From Providencia rustigianii DSM 4541 (GTDB lineage: Bacteria; Pseudomonadota; Gammaproteobacteria; Enterobacterales; Enterobacteriaceae), in the NCBI RefSeq assembly GCF_000156395.1, contig NZ_GG703817.1:567409-631408 (forward strand): a stretch of DNA of 64,000 nucleotides. Direction: 5' to 3'. Position 1 is the stretch's first letter. Each line of letters starts with the position of its first letter. Below the pieces are notes generated by a model. The model made no database searches, was not told the origin of the DNA, and saw nothing but the letters and a program-made list of their open reading frames with translations. Shown here piece by piece: positions 29,189 to 40,851 of the stretch. Made by a program: the position numbers and the translations under genes.

Positions 29189-29856
29189 ATGCAATTTTCT
29201 TCTGCTCTGTCGTTTATTCGCCCAGCTAAAGGCTTTTTACGGTTAATTCCCTTCTCGGCCTTATTGCTGACCGCTTGCGTGACAACGTCACAAGATACCA
29301 CAAAAGGCACGTCGTCATCTTTAGATGAACAGTGGCAAAAACATCAAGCTCAAGTTGCTGAATTACGGGATTATCAAACCCGTGGCTCCTTCGTCTATAT
29401 TGGAGGACAAGGTACGGGAACTGAAACTAAGACATATGCAAAGTTTTTTTGGCAACAATATACCCCAGAAAAATATCGTTTACTGCTCACTAACCCTCTT
29501 GGTAGCCGTGAACTTGAGCTCAATGTGGAGCCAGATTTAGCAAAATTAGTGACCAAAGAAGGTCAAACTCACATGAGCGATGTGCCCAGTGAGCTAATTT
29601 ACCAACTGACTGGAATGGATATTCCTATTGATGATTTGACCGCATGGTTAGTTGGCTCTCCAGGTCGGGCAACCGAGTATACCCTTGATAGTAATCACCT
29701 GTTAAAATCAGTGACATTTAGCGTGAATGGCGAGACATGGAATTTGGATTATCTGTCTTACGATACTAAAACCTCGCCAATGTTACCAAGCCAGATGGAA
29801 TTGCACCAAAAAGATAAAATTATCAAATTGAAAATGGACAGTTGGACCCTGAAAAA

Positions 29857-29860
<4 letters not shown>
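29189..29860 (+). CDS. lolB: outer-membrane lipoprotein receptor LolB
   Basis: A 223-residue lipoprotein that accepts lipoproteins from LolA and inserts them in the outer membrane. From ATG 29189 the signal peptide ends in the lipobox LLTAC (Cys30), with Val after Cys, consistent with outer-membrane sorting. Typical LolB blocks follow: [31 protein letters not shown], and [20 protein letters not shown] 29177 is a possible but less likely start. Its stop overlaps the ispE start (ATGA). Confidence 0.94.
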
Positions 29861-31748
<1,888 letters not shown>

Positions 31749-31756
31749 TTTGCTAA

Positions 31757-31779
31757 GCGGGGTCTGATGACCCCGTTTT
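31757..31779 (+). terminator. first intrinsic terminator after prs
   Basis: CGGGGTC pairs with GACCCCG around TGAT, followed by TTTT. It starts 9 bp after the prs stop. Confidence 0.88.
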
Positions 31780-31831
31780 AACATTTTCAGGTGTTGTTCC
31801 CGCGTCACATAGCAAGATAGTAGTATATAGC

Positions 31832-31870
31832 GCCCCTACCGTTGTTCATCAACCGTAGGGGCTTTATTTT
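31832..31870 (+). terminator. second hairpin terminator downstream of prs
   Basis: GCCCCTAC pairs with GTAGGGGC, with an inner CGTTG/CAACCG stem, then TTTATTTT. It backs up the first terminator 53 bp upstream. Confidence 0.75.
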
Positions 31871-31881
31871 GTGCAGGCAAA

Positions 31882-31924
31882 AAATAAGAGTGAAATTCAT
31901 CAATGACCAATTTCACTCTTATTT
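31882..31924 (-). terminator. terminator of ychH
   Basis: A 16-bp perfect stem (AAATAAGAGTGAAATT with AATTTCACTCTTATTT) and an 11-base loop. On the minus strand it is followed by a T-run. It lies 39 bp after the ychH stop. Confidence 0.85.
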
Positions 31925-31963
31925 AGATTCGATAAGCTTAACTGACTATTTCTTCAGCTACCG

Positions 31964-32236
31964 TTATGGGTAACGATGATTATCATTACGTGGATGATGT
32001 AGTCGTTTCAGTAGACAGTAACGGTCTTCTACTTTTTCTCGACCACTCATTCTTGCACCCACCAACCAAACTAAAGCGCCAATGAAAATACCAAATAATG
32101 TGCCATTGACGATGATATCGGGTAGTCCTAATTCAACAACATGAGAAAATAGGTTTAAACCTATGCTGCCTATCATCCCTACCATACCCAAAACCATTAA
32201 CCCATTACCGACCAAGTTAACCATTTTCCGTTTCAT
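31964..32236 (-). CDS. ychH: YchH family inner-membrane protein
   Basis: A 90-residue protein with two hydrophobic segments (about 10-32 and 42-65) and a basic, His-rich C-terminus, matching E. coli YchH (starts MKRK; internal GALVWLVGARMSGREKVEDRY). ATG 32236 is chosen for its GGAGGTAG ribosome site and family fit. E. coli YchH is a stress-induced inner-membrane protein of unknown mechanism. It is divergent from pth, as expected. Confidence 0.88.
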   Translation of the reverse strand: MKRKMVNLVGNGLMVLGMVGMIGSIGLNLFSHVVELGLPDIIVNGTLFGIFIGALVWLVGARMSGREKVEDRYCLLKRLHHPRNDNHRYP

Positions 32237-32533
32237 ATCTACCTCCATTATCAGTACACTGATAAGCAAGCATTAAAAAAATTTCGGTAAAACTTTGTAT
32301 TTATGTAAAGAGTATAGCTCATTAAGTAAATTTATTTGCGATAAGCCTCACATGTACAAAAGAACTTCATAAAATCTACTCATAATGTGCTCTTTATCAA
32401 TTAATAATATTTCTGAATAGTTCACTTGTTAATAATTTCCATAGAAACCTTATTGATGACAACTTTGTACATCCACCGCCTCACGAGGTAAACTATTCAA
32501 TAATTTCTATAAATTGACAGTGAAAAAGTCGCC

Positions 32534-33124
32534 GTGAGTAAAATAAAATTAATCGTTGGACTAGCCAATCCGGGTGCTGAATATGCACAAACTCGCCACA
32601 ATGCTGGTGCATGGTATGTGGACTTACTGGCTAGACGTCATAATCAGTCGTTAAAAGAAGAATCTAAATTTTTTGGATATACCGCGCGTATTAATATTGG
32701 CGGTGATGATATTCGCCTGTTAGTACCAACCACATTTATGAACCTCAGTGGGAAATCTGTGGCGGCGGTAGCTAATTTTTACCGTATCAACCTTGATGAG
32801 ATATTAGTTGCCCACGATGAGCTCGATTTACCTCCGGGGGTAGCAAAAATGAAACTCGGTGGCAGTAATGGCGGACATAACGGTCTGAAAGATATTCAAA
32901 GTAAATTTGCAAATAATCCAAACTTCTACCGTTTACGCATTGGTATTGGTCATCCGGGTGACAAAAATAAGGTTGTCGGCTTTGTTTTGGGTAAACCGCC
33001 GATGTCTGAACAAAAACTCATTGATGATGCCATCGATGAGGCATTACGCTGCACTGAGATTCTGTTATCCGATGGAATGGATAAGGCAATTAACCGCTTA
33101 CATGGCTTTAAAGCCACAGCCTAA
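32534..33124 (+). CDS. pth: peptidyl-tRNA hydrolase
   Basis: A 196-residue enzyme that frees tRNA from stalled peptidyl-tRNA. It uses GTG at 32534. The catalytic His is in [15 protein letters not shown] near residue 22, and [19 protein letters not shown] and GHNGLKDI line the active site, as in E. coli Pth. The leader upstream (32237-32533) is AT-rich, with TATAAA near 32511 as a possible -10 box. ychF follows 104 bp later. Confidence 0.96.
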   Translation: MSKIKLIVGLANPGAEYAQTRHNAGAWYVDLLARRHNQSLKEESKFFGYTARINIGGDDIRLLVPTTFMNLSGKSVAAVANFYRINLDEILVAHDELDLPPGVAKMKLGGSNGGHNGLKDIQSKFANNPNFYRLRIGIGHPGDKNKVVGFVLGKPPMSEQKLIDDAIDEALRCTEILLSDGMDKAINRLHGFKATA

Positions 33125-33228
33125 GAGTTGATTTCATCTAACACGAGTTTTTGTGTATAATCAGCGCCAATTTTCTAAACATCAGGGGCAGCACTCGCCT
33201 GCTCCTTGCTATTTAAGGTGAGAAACAT

Positions 33229-34320
33229 ATGGGTTTTAAATGCGGTATCGTTGGTCTGCCTAACGTGGGTAAATCCACTCTATTTAATGCATTGACCAAA
33301 GCCGGCATCGAAGCAGCCAACTTCCCTTTCTGTACGATTGAACCAAACACGGGTGTTGTGCCAATGCCAGACCCACGTCTTGATCAATTAGCTGAAATTG
33401 TGAAGCCTCAACGCATTCTACCAACCACGATGGAATTTGTTGACATCGCGGGTCTAGTTAAGGGCGCATCTAAAGGTGAAGGTCTTGGTAACCAATTCCT
33501 AACTAACATTCGTGAAACTGAAGCGATTGGTCATGTTGTTCGTTGTTTTGAAGATGACAATATCATTCACGTTGCAGGTCAAGTTGACCCTGCTTCAGAT
33601 ATCGAAGTTATTAATACTGAACTGGCATTGTCAGACTTAGATACTTGTGAGCGCGCTATTCACCGTGTACAAAAACGTGCCAAAGGCGGTGATAAAGATG
33701 CGAAAGCAGAATTAGAAGCGCTGGAAAAATGCTTACCGCACTTAGAACAAGCTGGTATGTTACGTTCATTAGATTTAACTGCGGAAGATAAAGCTGCTAT
33801 CCGTTATTTAAGCTTCTTAACCCTGAAGCCAACAATGTACATTGCTAACGTCAGTGAAGATGGCTTCGAAAATAACCCTTACTTAGATAAAGTTCATGAA
33901 ATTGCGAAAGCGGAAGGTTCAGTAGTTGTTCCTGTTTGCGCTGCAATTGAATCCGATATCGCAGAGTTAGATGACGAAGAACGCGATGAGTTTATGGCTG
34001 ATTTAGGTATTGAAGAGCCAGGTCTGAACCGTGTGATCCGCGCAGGCTACGAATTATTAAACCTGCAAACTTACTTCACCGCTGGCGTGAAAGAAGTCCG
34101 TGCATGGACCATCCCTGTTGGTGCAACTGCTCCACAAGCCGCGGGTAAAATCCACACTGACTTCGAAAAAGGCTTTATCCGTGCGCAAACTATCGCATTT
34201 GAAGATTTTATCAAATACCGTGGTGAGCAAGGCGCAAAAGAAGCCGGTAAGATGCGGGCAGAAGGTAAAGAGTATATTGTTAAAGACGGTGATGTGCTGA
34301 ACTTCTTGTTTAACGTTTAA
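33229..34320 (+). CDS. ychF: redox-regulated ATPase YchF (OLA1)
   Basis: A 363-residue Obg-family ATPase. The P-loop is [18 protein letters not shown] (residues 8-25), the switch region has [20 protein letters not shown], and NVSED stands in place of the NKxD guanine-specificity motif, which explains ATP preference. The C-terminal TGS-like domain is at about 280-363. It binds ribosomes and inhibits catalase in E. coli. It ends at a clear terminator (34352-34384). Confidence 0.96.
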   Translation: MGFKCGIVGLPNVGKSTLFNALTKAGIEAANFPFCTIEPNTGVVPMPDPRLDQLAEIVKPQRILPTTMEFVDIAGLVKGASKGEGLGNQFLTNIRETEAIGHVVRCFEDDNIIHVAGQVDPASDIEVINTELALSDLDTCERAIHRVQKRAKGGDKDAKAELEALEKCLPHLEQAGMLRSLDLTAEDKAAIRYLSFLTLKPTMYIANVSEDGFENNPYLDKVHEIAKAEGSVVVPVCAAIESDIAELDDEERDEFMADLGIEEPGLNRVIRAGYELLNLQTYFTAGVKEVRAWTIPVGATAPQAAGKIHTDFEKGFIRAQTIAFEDFIKYRGEQGAKEAGKMRAEGKEYIVKDGDVLNFLFNV

Positions 34321-34351
34321 TTAATAATTTATTCCATTTTTATCAATTGAA

Positions 34352-34384
34352 AAACCTAAAGTACTTCATGCTTTAGGTTTTTTT
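34352..34384 (+). terminator. intrinsic terminator after ychF
   Basis: AAACCTAAAG pairs with CTTTAGGTTT around a 9-base loop, followed by a T-run; also usable from the opposite side. Confidence 0.88.
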
Positions 34385-34411
34385 CATCGTTCAATCACAT
34401 GAACCGCAGTC

Positions 34412-35407
34412 CTAGAAAGCCTCATCCAGACTTAAACACCTATCACCTACTCCATTCTTATGTGCCACAATATCCGCCATAATCGCTAACGCAATTTCTG
34501 GTGGGGTTTTACTGCCAATAGGAATACCAATCGGGGCATGTATCTGCTCTAACATCTCAATCGTTAAACCACCTGAATTTAATAAACGCTCTCTGCGCTT
34601 GGCGCTTGTTCGAGTTGAGCCCATGGCACCAATATAAAATGCTGAAGTATTAACCGCTTCCATCAGCGTTAAGTCATCTATACGGGGATCATGAGTTAAC
34701 GACACAATTGCTGTATTCGATGTGCTTGGATTTTCTTCTAAGAAACGCGCAGGAAATATCTTTTTAATCTCAATTTGTTCTGCAATTTGCCCGGCAAAAC
34801 GAGATAGCTCATCCTCTCTATGCTCACAAATAATCACTTCAAAACCAAGGGCTAAGGCAAAATTTGCACAATAAACACCCACGTTAGAGATGCCTGCAAT
34901 AATTAATTTAGGCGGAGCAGTAATATAAAACTGAATATCATTTCCATTGCGTTCAATATGAGTTGGGTGCTGAGAATCTTGAACTGTAATAATTTCGCTC
35001 ACATTAGGTAAGGTTAGCTTTTTAATAATAGCGGAGTAACCAAGAAGTGCAGTTTGAATTTGAATTAGGTATTGATAAGAAAATTTATTTTGTGGTAAAT
35101 ACTCAATAAGTACATCTAAGCTACCATCACACGGTAAATTGACTTTGGCTTCTACACCACCTTGCCCATAACGAACAACTTGACTATTTTTTAAATACTG
35201 ACCTTGTTGAATTCGTTGAATAAAATCTTCTTCAATACATCCACCAGAGAGGGAGCCTACATATATTCCATCTCCCTTAGCAACCAATAATGAACCTGGA
35301 CTTCGCGGAGATGAACCATAGGTGCTCAACACCGTACATAACCAAACAGGTTCTTCCCTTACCCATTGAATTGCTTGAGCAATAACGGAAACATCTTCAC
35401 GCAGCAT
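34412..35407 (-). CDS. XdhC/CoxI family molybdenum-cofactor maturation factor
   Basis: A 331-residue protein with an N-terminal XdhC_CoxI domain (CTVLSTYGSSPRSPGSLLV and GSLSGGCIEED) and a C-terminal Rossmann domain (KLIIAGISNVGVYCANFA). XdhC proteins bind Moco, help its sulfuration and insert it in xanthine-oxidase-type enzymes. Here it lies 9 bp after a MocA-like gene and divergent from the molybdenum hydroxylase operon at 36190, its likely client. Cytoplasmic. Confidence 0.88.
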   Translation of the reverse strand: MLREDVSVIAQAIQWVREEPVWLCTVLSTYGSSPRSPGSLLVAKGDGIYVGSLSGGCIEEDFIQRIQQGQYLKNSQVVRYGQGGVEAKVNLPCDGSLDVLIEYLPQNKFSYQYLIQIQTALLGYSAIIKKLTLPNVSEIITVQDSQHPTHIERNGNDIQFYITAPPKLIIAGISNVGVYCANFALALGFEVIICEHREDELSRFAGQIAEQIEIKKIFPARFLEENPSTSNTAIVSLTHDPRIDDLTLMEAVNTSAFYIGAMGSTRTSAKRRERLLNSGGLTIEMLEQIHAPIGIPIGSKTPPEIALAIMADIVAHKNGVGDRCLSLDEAF

Positions 35408-35416
35408 ATTGAATTC

Positions 35417-35980
35417 CTATTGATTTTTATTCGGGAGATAATCAATATCTTTAATGACATTTTCATCATTTATCTGCATTTCATAAACAAATTGATGTTG
35501 TAATATTGATTTTGCACCATCATCCCCCGATAAGTGCATTAAATTCTGTCTATATTTTGCCGATATTCCTACCGGATGTCCTGGAATCCCGTTATATACT
35601 GGGCGTACCAATGAATATTTGTTTAATTTACGCTCAACCTGAATAAATATTTCACGGTCAATATATGGCATATCCGCTAAGTGAATTAACCATCCATCCC
35701 AATTTGGTGTATTTTTAACACCTAACGCTATGGATTTTCCTAATCCATCACTATTTAGCAAGGAATGTGGGATATTAAATTGTAAACAATTATTAATAAC
35801 ACCCTCATTATCAGAACGCGTTATTACGTGGATAGGAAATCCACTACCCATTGAATTTAAAAGTGTTTTTTTAAAAACTGTTTGTTGCTCAAGGATATAA
35901 TTTAATTTACTTCCACAACCACCAGTATTTTGAAAACGTTCACTTTTTCCAGCCGCTAATATTAATATGCCTATATTCAT
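35417..35980 (-). CDS. MocA/MobA-like nucleotidyltransferase
   Basis: A 187-residue NTP-transferase with the nucleotide-binding N-terminus ILILAAGKSERF and the metal-site block HLADMPYID near residue 97. MocA-type proteins add CMP to molybdopterin for xanthine-oxidase-family enzymes. Its pairing with XdhC and the divergent hydroxylase fits making the cytosine-dinucleotide cofactor. I cannot prove CTP rather than GTP from sequence. Confidence 0.82.
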   Translation of the reverse strand: MNIGILILAAGKSERFQNTGGCGSKLNYILEQQTVFKKTLLNSMGSGFPIHVITRSDNEGVINNCLQFNIPHSLLNSDGLGKSIALGVKNTPNWDGWLIHLADMPYIDREIFIQVERKLNKYSLVRPVYNGIPGHPVGISAKYRQNLMHLSGDDGAKSILQHQFVYEMQINDENVIKDIDYLPNKNQ

Positions 35981-36000
35981 GATTTACATTATACATAATT

Positions 36001-36033
36001 GTACTTATTGTTTATATTATAAATAATAAGTAC
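36001..36033. promoter_or_regulatory. 33-bp near-perfect palindrome, candidate operator
   Basis: Left arm GTACTTATTGTTTATA, centre T, right arm TATAAATAATAAGTAC, with one mismatch. It lies in the 209-bp gap between the divergent MocA-like gene and the hydroxylase operon, 20 bp from the MocA-like start. No adjacent regulator gene is visible, so the protein that binds it is unknown. Confidence 0.65.
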
Positions 36034-36189
36034 AGAATTACTATGGCAACTTTTGCTGCATTAATTCAGTCAATTCCAATCATATTTAGATGATAATTTT
36101 TTGATATATAAAAATTTATATTACGACACGAAGCAATGAAATAAAAAATAATAATGTGAAGCAATGAAAAATAAGTGTAAGGGTTTATT

Positions 36190-38985
36190 ATGAGCAATAA
36201 TCATGTCGGACTATCCCGCAGACACTTTATAAAATGTGCTGTCGTTGCTGGGATCTCTTGTTATATCGCCCCTTTATATAGCCGAGCTTTTGATGTGCTA
36301 TTTGAGGAGAAAATTCTACAAGCCCCAGACTGGAATCCTGTCGATAAAAAAATTAAATTTCGCATGGATGGCTATGCAAAAGTACAAGGTGAAAAAGTCT
36401 TTGCTAGAGATATTCGAGCGCGCGACATTCCCCATTGGCCCAAACAACAAGGGCATGCTTTTCTACTACGAGTAACCCAAGCAGATAAAATTTATGAAGG
36501 TTTTAACCTCGATTTACTCAATAACGGGTTAATGCCTGACCGTATTGTCACTGCAAGTGATTTAGAAAAAGATGGCGTCGCATTTCCTGAATTCTACGGC
36601 GATGACCTACTACTTCCGACTGGAAAAACCCCTGCATATTTAGGCCAAGCCGTTGCTTTGCTTGTTTACCATGACTTTGCCAAATTTAGCTTTGCAAAAG
36701 AAACACTCAAATTTCGTGATGACGTGATCCAATACGGCGCATATACAGGTCCATTGGAACGTGACCCATGGGGCAGCTATCGAGGGGTTCGTATCGGTGG
36801 TGAAACGCCATTTTCTCCCGATGTTTATTCCAGCCTGAAAGATATGCCGATCTCCCCGATTGGAATGAAAAAGCACTTACCTATTTGGCCAGAAGGTCGT
36901 GAAGGTGGAAAGCTCGACGAGGAAGGCATGTATTATGCGGATGAGCTTGCCAAACTATTGGAAAAACCGCCCGAAGATTGGCTAATTATCAAACGTAAAT
37001 ATGCCTCACAATCTATCGATACCTCTGCATTAGAACCGGATAATGCCAATGGTTGGTACGATGCTAAAACACAATCATTTCATTTGGTTATCCCTACCCA
37101 GTCACCACAGGAAGTTGCAGGTTCACTCCCTGAAATGCTGGCGAAAAGCAAATTCCCTATCAAGCAAATTTTCTTACACCCTTGCTTTACTGTAGGTTAT
37201 GGATCAAAAGACCATACCCCATTCCCGTATTATGGTGCGATGGCAACGTTATATGGTGATGGTGTACCGATCCGTTTAGCCAATGACCGTTATGAACAGT
37301 TTCAATCCACCATCAAACGCCATGCGTTCGACATGGATTACACTCTCGCAGTTAATAAGAAAACCCATAAAATTGAAGCACTTTCAGCTTCATTTATTGG
37401 TGATGGTGGTGGTCGATGTAACTTTACCCCTTCGGTTGTCATGGTAGGCGCGACCGGCGCTCAAGCTATCTATTATATTCCTCGAAGTGACCTATCTGCG
37501 GTCGGTATTGCATCGCGAGCTGTGGATGCAGGCTCCGCTCGTGGCTATGGGACATTACAAGCCATGGCTGCTACAGATATGTTGATGGAAGAAGCAGCAA
37601 AACTGCTCAATGCCGATCCTATAGAATTTCGCTTGAAAAATATCATTAAATCGGGAATGAAAAATACCCAAGGAGCGATCCCTGGAGGTGCAATTCGTGC
37701 CGATGAAGTACTAATTCGCTGTGCTGACCATCCAATGTGGACAGAAAGAGCCTCACGAAAAGCCGATTTTGAAGCGAAGAATGCCGGTAAATTGTTTGGT
37801 ACAGGAATTTCCTGTGTTCAGAAAGATTTTGGTACAGGTGCCGAATCCTCTTTTGCCCGCGTCGAGCTAACGTCTGAAGGAAAAATAGCGATTTACCATA
37901 GTGGGGCTGAAATTGGGACAGGAATGTCCACATCCCAAGCCGTCGTATGTGCTAAATGGTTAGGTAAACCCGCAGAAGAAGCCCATTTTTCTGTCATCGA
38001 CTGGTCTGTATTGCCTATGGTATCCACAGGGAATCCATTTGCCATGTCACAAGATGAGCAAAATAAACTTTCGTTAGATCCACTTTGGACACCGAATTAT
38101 TGCTCTCCTGCGAGTGCCAGTAACTCCGCTTATTACTTTACTCATAGTACGGAAGAAGCCGCTAGATTAATCTTTGAGTATGGGCTTTGGCCTGCGGCAA
38201 TGTCTATTTGGCAAGAAGGTATTGGTGGTGGACAAGCGGCACCATTAGTCGTACGGCGTGAAGATGCTCGCTGGGTCGCTAATGGGCTTACCGCCGATGG
38301 CTTAGAAGTTCTCAGCTTGCAGCGTTTGATCGACCGTACCTTTGAAATGGGAGGCTTAACCGGTGCCGTTTGCCATGTGTTTAACCGTTGGGAATGGGCG
38401 GAAGCTGATTTCCATATAAACGATGAAACTCGTCGTCTCCCTATTGACGGACTATCACTACGTTTTGCCAATAAAGATTACCAAGTTTGGAAACGTCAAA
38501 AAGCCTACTATCCTGATACCCAAAGAAATAATGCTGGCGTAACTTATTACAGTGCTGTCGCCACCGTTTCAGAGCTTGCTATTGATAAAGCTACAGGTCA
38601 TGTCGAGTTACTCGACCACCATAGCGTAGTGGAATGCGGTAACCTGATTGTTCCTCAGTTAGTTTCTGGACAAATTCAAGGTGGGCTTGCTATGGGAATC
38701 GGTCATGCGCTCCATGAATATTTACCTCTGTATGAAGATGGACCGGGCAATGGAACGTGGAACTTCAACCGTTACCACTTACCTCTGGCAAGTGAAGTCG
38801 CTGTTTGGAAACAAACCAGTGAAATCCTTCCGGGGTTATCCGAAACCGATCCACCGAAAGGGGTCGCTGAAGTCGTTATGATCCCCGTCGTTTCTTCCAT
38901 CGTTAATGCGATAGCTGATGCAACAGGACACCATTTTTTAAGCCTACCTGTTCGCCCTAAAGACATTCTAGAGGTATTATCATGA
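36190..38985 (+). CDS. periplasmic molybdenum hydroxylase, large (Moco) subunit
   Basis: A 931-residue xanthine-oxidase-family large subunit. It opens with a Tat signal (SRRHFIKCAVVAG), so the folded, cofactor-loaded enzyme is exported. Residues beyond about 50 match the IorB/aldehyde dehydrogenase type: GSARGYGTLQAMAATDM, SGAEIGTGMSTSQAVVCAKWL, and GVAEVVMIPVVSSIVNAIADA near the C-terminus, where the catalytic Glu of the family is expected. The order large subunit, 2Fe-2S subunit, multihaem cytochrome is that of membrane-linked aldehyde and N-heterocycle dehydrogenases. The substrate cannot be told. Its stop overlaps the next ATG (ATGA). Confidence 0.88.
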   Translation: MSNNHVGLSRRHFIKCAVVAGISCYIAPLYSRAFDVLFEEKILQAPDWNPVDKKIKFRMDGYAKVQGEKVFARDIRARDIPHWPKQQGHAFLLRVTQADKIYEGFNLDLLNNGLMPDRIVTASDLEKDGVAFPEFYGDDLLLPTGKTPAYLGQAVALLVYHDFAKFSFAKETLKFRDDVIQYGAYTGPLERDPWGSYRGVRIGGETPFSPDVYSSLKDMPISPIGMKKHLPIWPEGREGGKLDEEGMYYADELAKLLEKPPEDWLIIKRKYASQSIDTSALEPDNANGWYDAKTQSFHLVIPTQSPQEVAGSLPEMLAKSKFPIKQIFLHPCFTVGYGSKDHTPFPYYGAMATLYGDGVPIRLANDRYEQFQSTIKRHAFDMDYTLAVNKKTHKIEALSASFIGDGGGRCNFTPSVVMVGATGAQAIYYIPRSDLSAVGIASRAVDAGSARGYGTLQAMAATDMLMEEAAKLLNADPIEFRLKNIIKSGMKNTQGAIPGGAIRADEVLIRCADHPMWTERASRKADFEAKNAGKLFGTGISCVQKDFGTGAESSFARVELTSEGKIAIYHSGAEIGTGMSTSQAVVCAKWLGKPAEEAHFSVIDWSVLPMVSTGNPFAMSQDEQNKLSLDPLWTPNYCSPASASNSAYYFTHSTEEAARLIFEYGLWPAAMSIWQEGIGGGQAAPLVVRREDARWVANGLTADGLEVLSLQRLIDRTFEMGGLTGAVCHVFNRWEWAEADFHINDETRRLPIDGLSLRFANKDYQVWKRQKAYYPDTQRNNAGVTYYSAVATVSELAIDKATGHVELLDHHSVVECGNLIVPQLVSGQIQGGLAMGIGHALHEYLPLYEDGPGNGTWNFNRYHLPLASEVAVWKQTSEILPGLSETDPPKGVAEVVMIPVVSSIVNAIADATGHHFLSLPVRPKDILEVLS

Positions 38986-39533
38986 GCCTAAATTTACTTC
39001 CACTTACCATCAACATTAACGGTCAGCAATATGGACCGATGGATGTGCCTGAAGGTCTCATGATGATCGACTTTCTTCACGAATATATCGATCTCACAGG
39101 CTCTCGACTTGGCTGTGGACAAGGAATTTGCCACGCATGCGTAGTGATTTTAGATAACCCATCGGGTACGAGTGAAGAAGTACGAACCTGCATCACAGGA
39201 GCGCACTTCTTCAACAATAAACGCATTCGTACTATCGAAGGGGCTGCCACTAAAGAAGAAAATGGTGAAGTTAAACTATCCCCTGTACAGCAAGCATTTA
39301 TCGACAATTTTAGTTTCCAATGCGGTTACTGCACCCCCGGTTTTGTCAACGCAGCAACAATTTTTGTTGAAGAATTACAACGTAATCCAATTGCAGAAGC
39401 TGACTTGGAAGATGCGATTAAAGAAGCCCTGAATAACCACATTTGTCGTTGCACAGGTTATGTTCGCTATTATGAAGCAGTGCGTGATGTCGTGATGAGT
39501 ACTCCAGGGCTGATCAAGGAGACGATAAAATGA
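38982..39533 (+). CDS. 2Fe-2S subunit of the molybdenum hydroxylase
   Basis: A 183-residue protein with both [2Fe-2S] clusters of the family: the plant-type ferredoxin site (Cys45, Cys50, Cys53, Cys70; GCGQGICHAC) and the helical-domain site (Cys114, Cys117, Cys155, Cys157; CGYCTPGF and CRCTGY). It passes electrons from Moco to the cytochrome. It has no signal peptide and is probably carried out through Tat with the large subunit. It overlaps genes on both sides by 4 bases (ATGA). Confidence 0.92.
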   Translation: MSLNLLPLTININGQQYGPMDVPEGLMMIDFLHEYIDLTGSRLGCGQGICHACVVILDNPSGTSEEVRTCITGAHFFNNKRIRTIEGAATKEENGEVKLSPVQQAFIDNFSFQCGYCTPGFVNAATIFVEELQRNPIAEADLEDAIKEALNNHICRCTGYVRYYEAVRDVVMSTPGLIKETIK

Positions 39534-40765
39534 TTAAGCGCATTATTTTATGGTTAATAGCAATAGCTATCGTCGTCTGGGCGGTTCTCTATTGGTATGA
39601 AAGTCGCAAACCCGACGGTCCAGTACAAAAAGTCACAGCAAGTGCAGAAGAAATCGAACGTGGTCGCTACCTCACTCTTGCTAGTGATTGTGCAGCATGC
39701 CACACCAGTGCTAATGGTGCACCGCTAGCGGGAGGTTTTCCACTTGATACGCCATTTGGTACCATTTATAGCAGTAACTTAACCCCCTCTGCTGATTATG
39801 GTATCGGTCGATGGACTAAAGAAGAGTTCCACAAAGCGTTAACTGAAGGGATTTCGCCGCCGAGTAAAAATCTTTACCCTGCGATGCCATATACATCATA
39901 CAAAGGAATGACGCGTAGCGATTCTGATGCCATCTATAGTTATTTAATGAGCCGCCCTGCGGTAGATGTCGCTCCACCAGAAAATTCTCTTCCATTCCCA
40001 CTAAATCAGCGTATGGCAATGATTGGTTGGAATCTTTTATTTTTCAATGATAAACCGCTACCTAATAGCTCTCAAGGTAGCTCACCTGAATGGGTGCGAG
40101 GTAAATACTTGGTTAATGTGTTAGAGCACTGTGCTGAGTGCCATACACCAAGAGGGATATTTGGGGAGATGGAGTTAGATAAGTACATGAAAGGTGGCTC
40201 ATTAGGTCGTTTTACTGCCCCTGATATTACACCTGAAGCCCTTGCTGCACGCGGTTGGAACAAGGAAGACCTGCAACAGTTTTTTATGACGGGACTGGCG
40301 CCTCAAGGTTCAGCTTACAGTGATATGCATCCAGTTATTTATCTCAGCTCTCAACATTTAACACCGGAAGATAATAAAGCCATTGCAACCTATCTGATGG
40401 GGGACAATCCACCAGCCACATTACCACTCGAAATGGGGGAAGGTAATCCACAAGGAAAGCAAGTTTACCTCGAAACCTGTTCCGGATGTCACTCTTATGA
40501 TGGTAGTGGAAAACCGAATGTGTCTGTAGCAATGAAAGGTAATTCCACATTACGTGATGTGGATAGTACCAACCTCATTAATGCGATTCTAGATGGTTTA
40601 CCAGAACAACCGTTCCCAAATAACCAAAATATGCAAAGCATGCCGGGATTTGCGGACAAACTCGATGATCAGCAAATTGCGAATTTGGTGAACTTCCTTC
40701 GAGTCCAATGGGGAGGGCAACCAGCAGATGTCACCCCAGAACAAATTAAAGCACTACGTCAATAA
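39530..40765 (+). CDS. membrane-anchored tri-haem cytochrome c
   Basis: A 411-residue protein with an N-terminal anchor (residues 1-22) and three CxxCH haem sites: CAACH (54-58), CAECH (201-205) and CSGCH (317-321). It resembles the cytochrome subunit of alcohol and aldehyde dehydrogenase complexes and would pass electrons from the 2Fe-2S subunit to quinone or a terminal oxidase. Start overlaps the preceding stop (ATGA). A terminator follows at 40784. Confidence 0.92.
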   Translation: MIKRIILWLIAIAIVVWAVLYWYESRKPDGPVQKVTASAEEIERGRYLTLASDCAACHTSANGAPLAGGFPLDTPFGTIYSSNLTPSADYGIGRWTKEEFHKALTEGISPPSKNLYPAMPYTSYKGMTRSDSDAIYSYLMSRPAVDVAPPENSLPFPLNQRMAMIGWNLLFFNDKPLPNSSQGSSPEWVRGKYLVNVLEHCAECHTPRGIFGEMELDKYMKGGSLGRFTAPDITPEALAARGWNKEDLQQFFMTGLAPQGSAYSDMHPVIYLSSQHLTPEDNKAIATYLMGDNPPATLPLEMGEGNPQGKQVYLETCSGCHSYDGSGKPNVSVAMKGNSTLRDVDSTNLINAILDGLPEQPFPNNQNMQSMPGFADKLDDQQIANLVNFLRVQWGGQPADVTPEQIKALRQ

Positions 40766-40783
40766 ATAGCGATTAGTTACATA

Positions 40784-40813
40784 AAGGCTTACTGGAACCC
40801 AGTAAGCCTTTTT
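40784..40813 (+). terminator. intrinsic terminator after the cytochrome gene
   Basis: AAGGCTTACTGG pairs with CCAGTAAGCCTT around AAC, followed by TTT. Strong 12-bp stem. Confidence 0.88.
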
Positions 40814-40851
40814 ATTTAGCACTCTCTGCATTTACCCTGTACTGAGTATAT

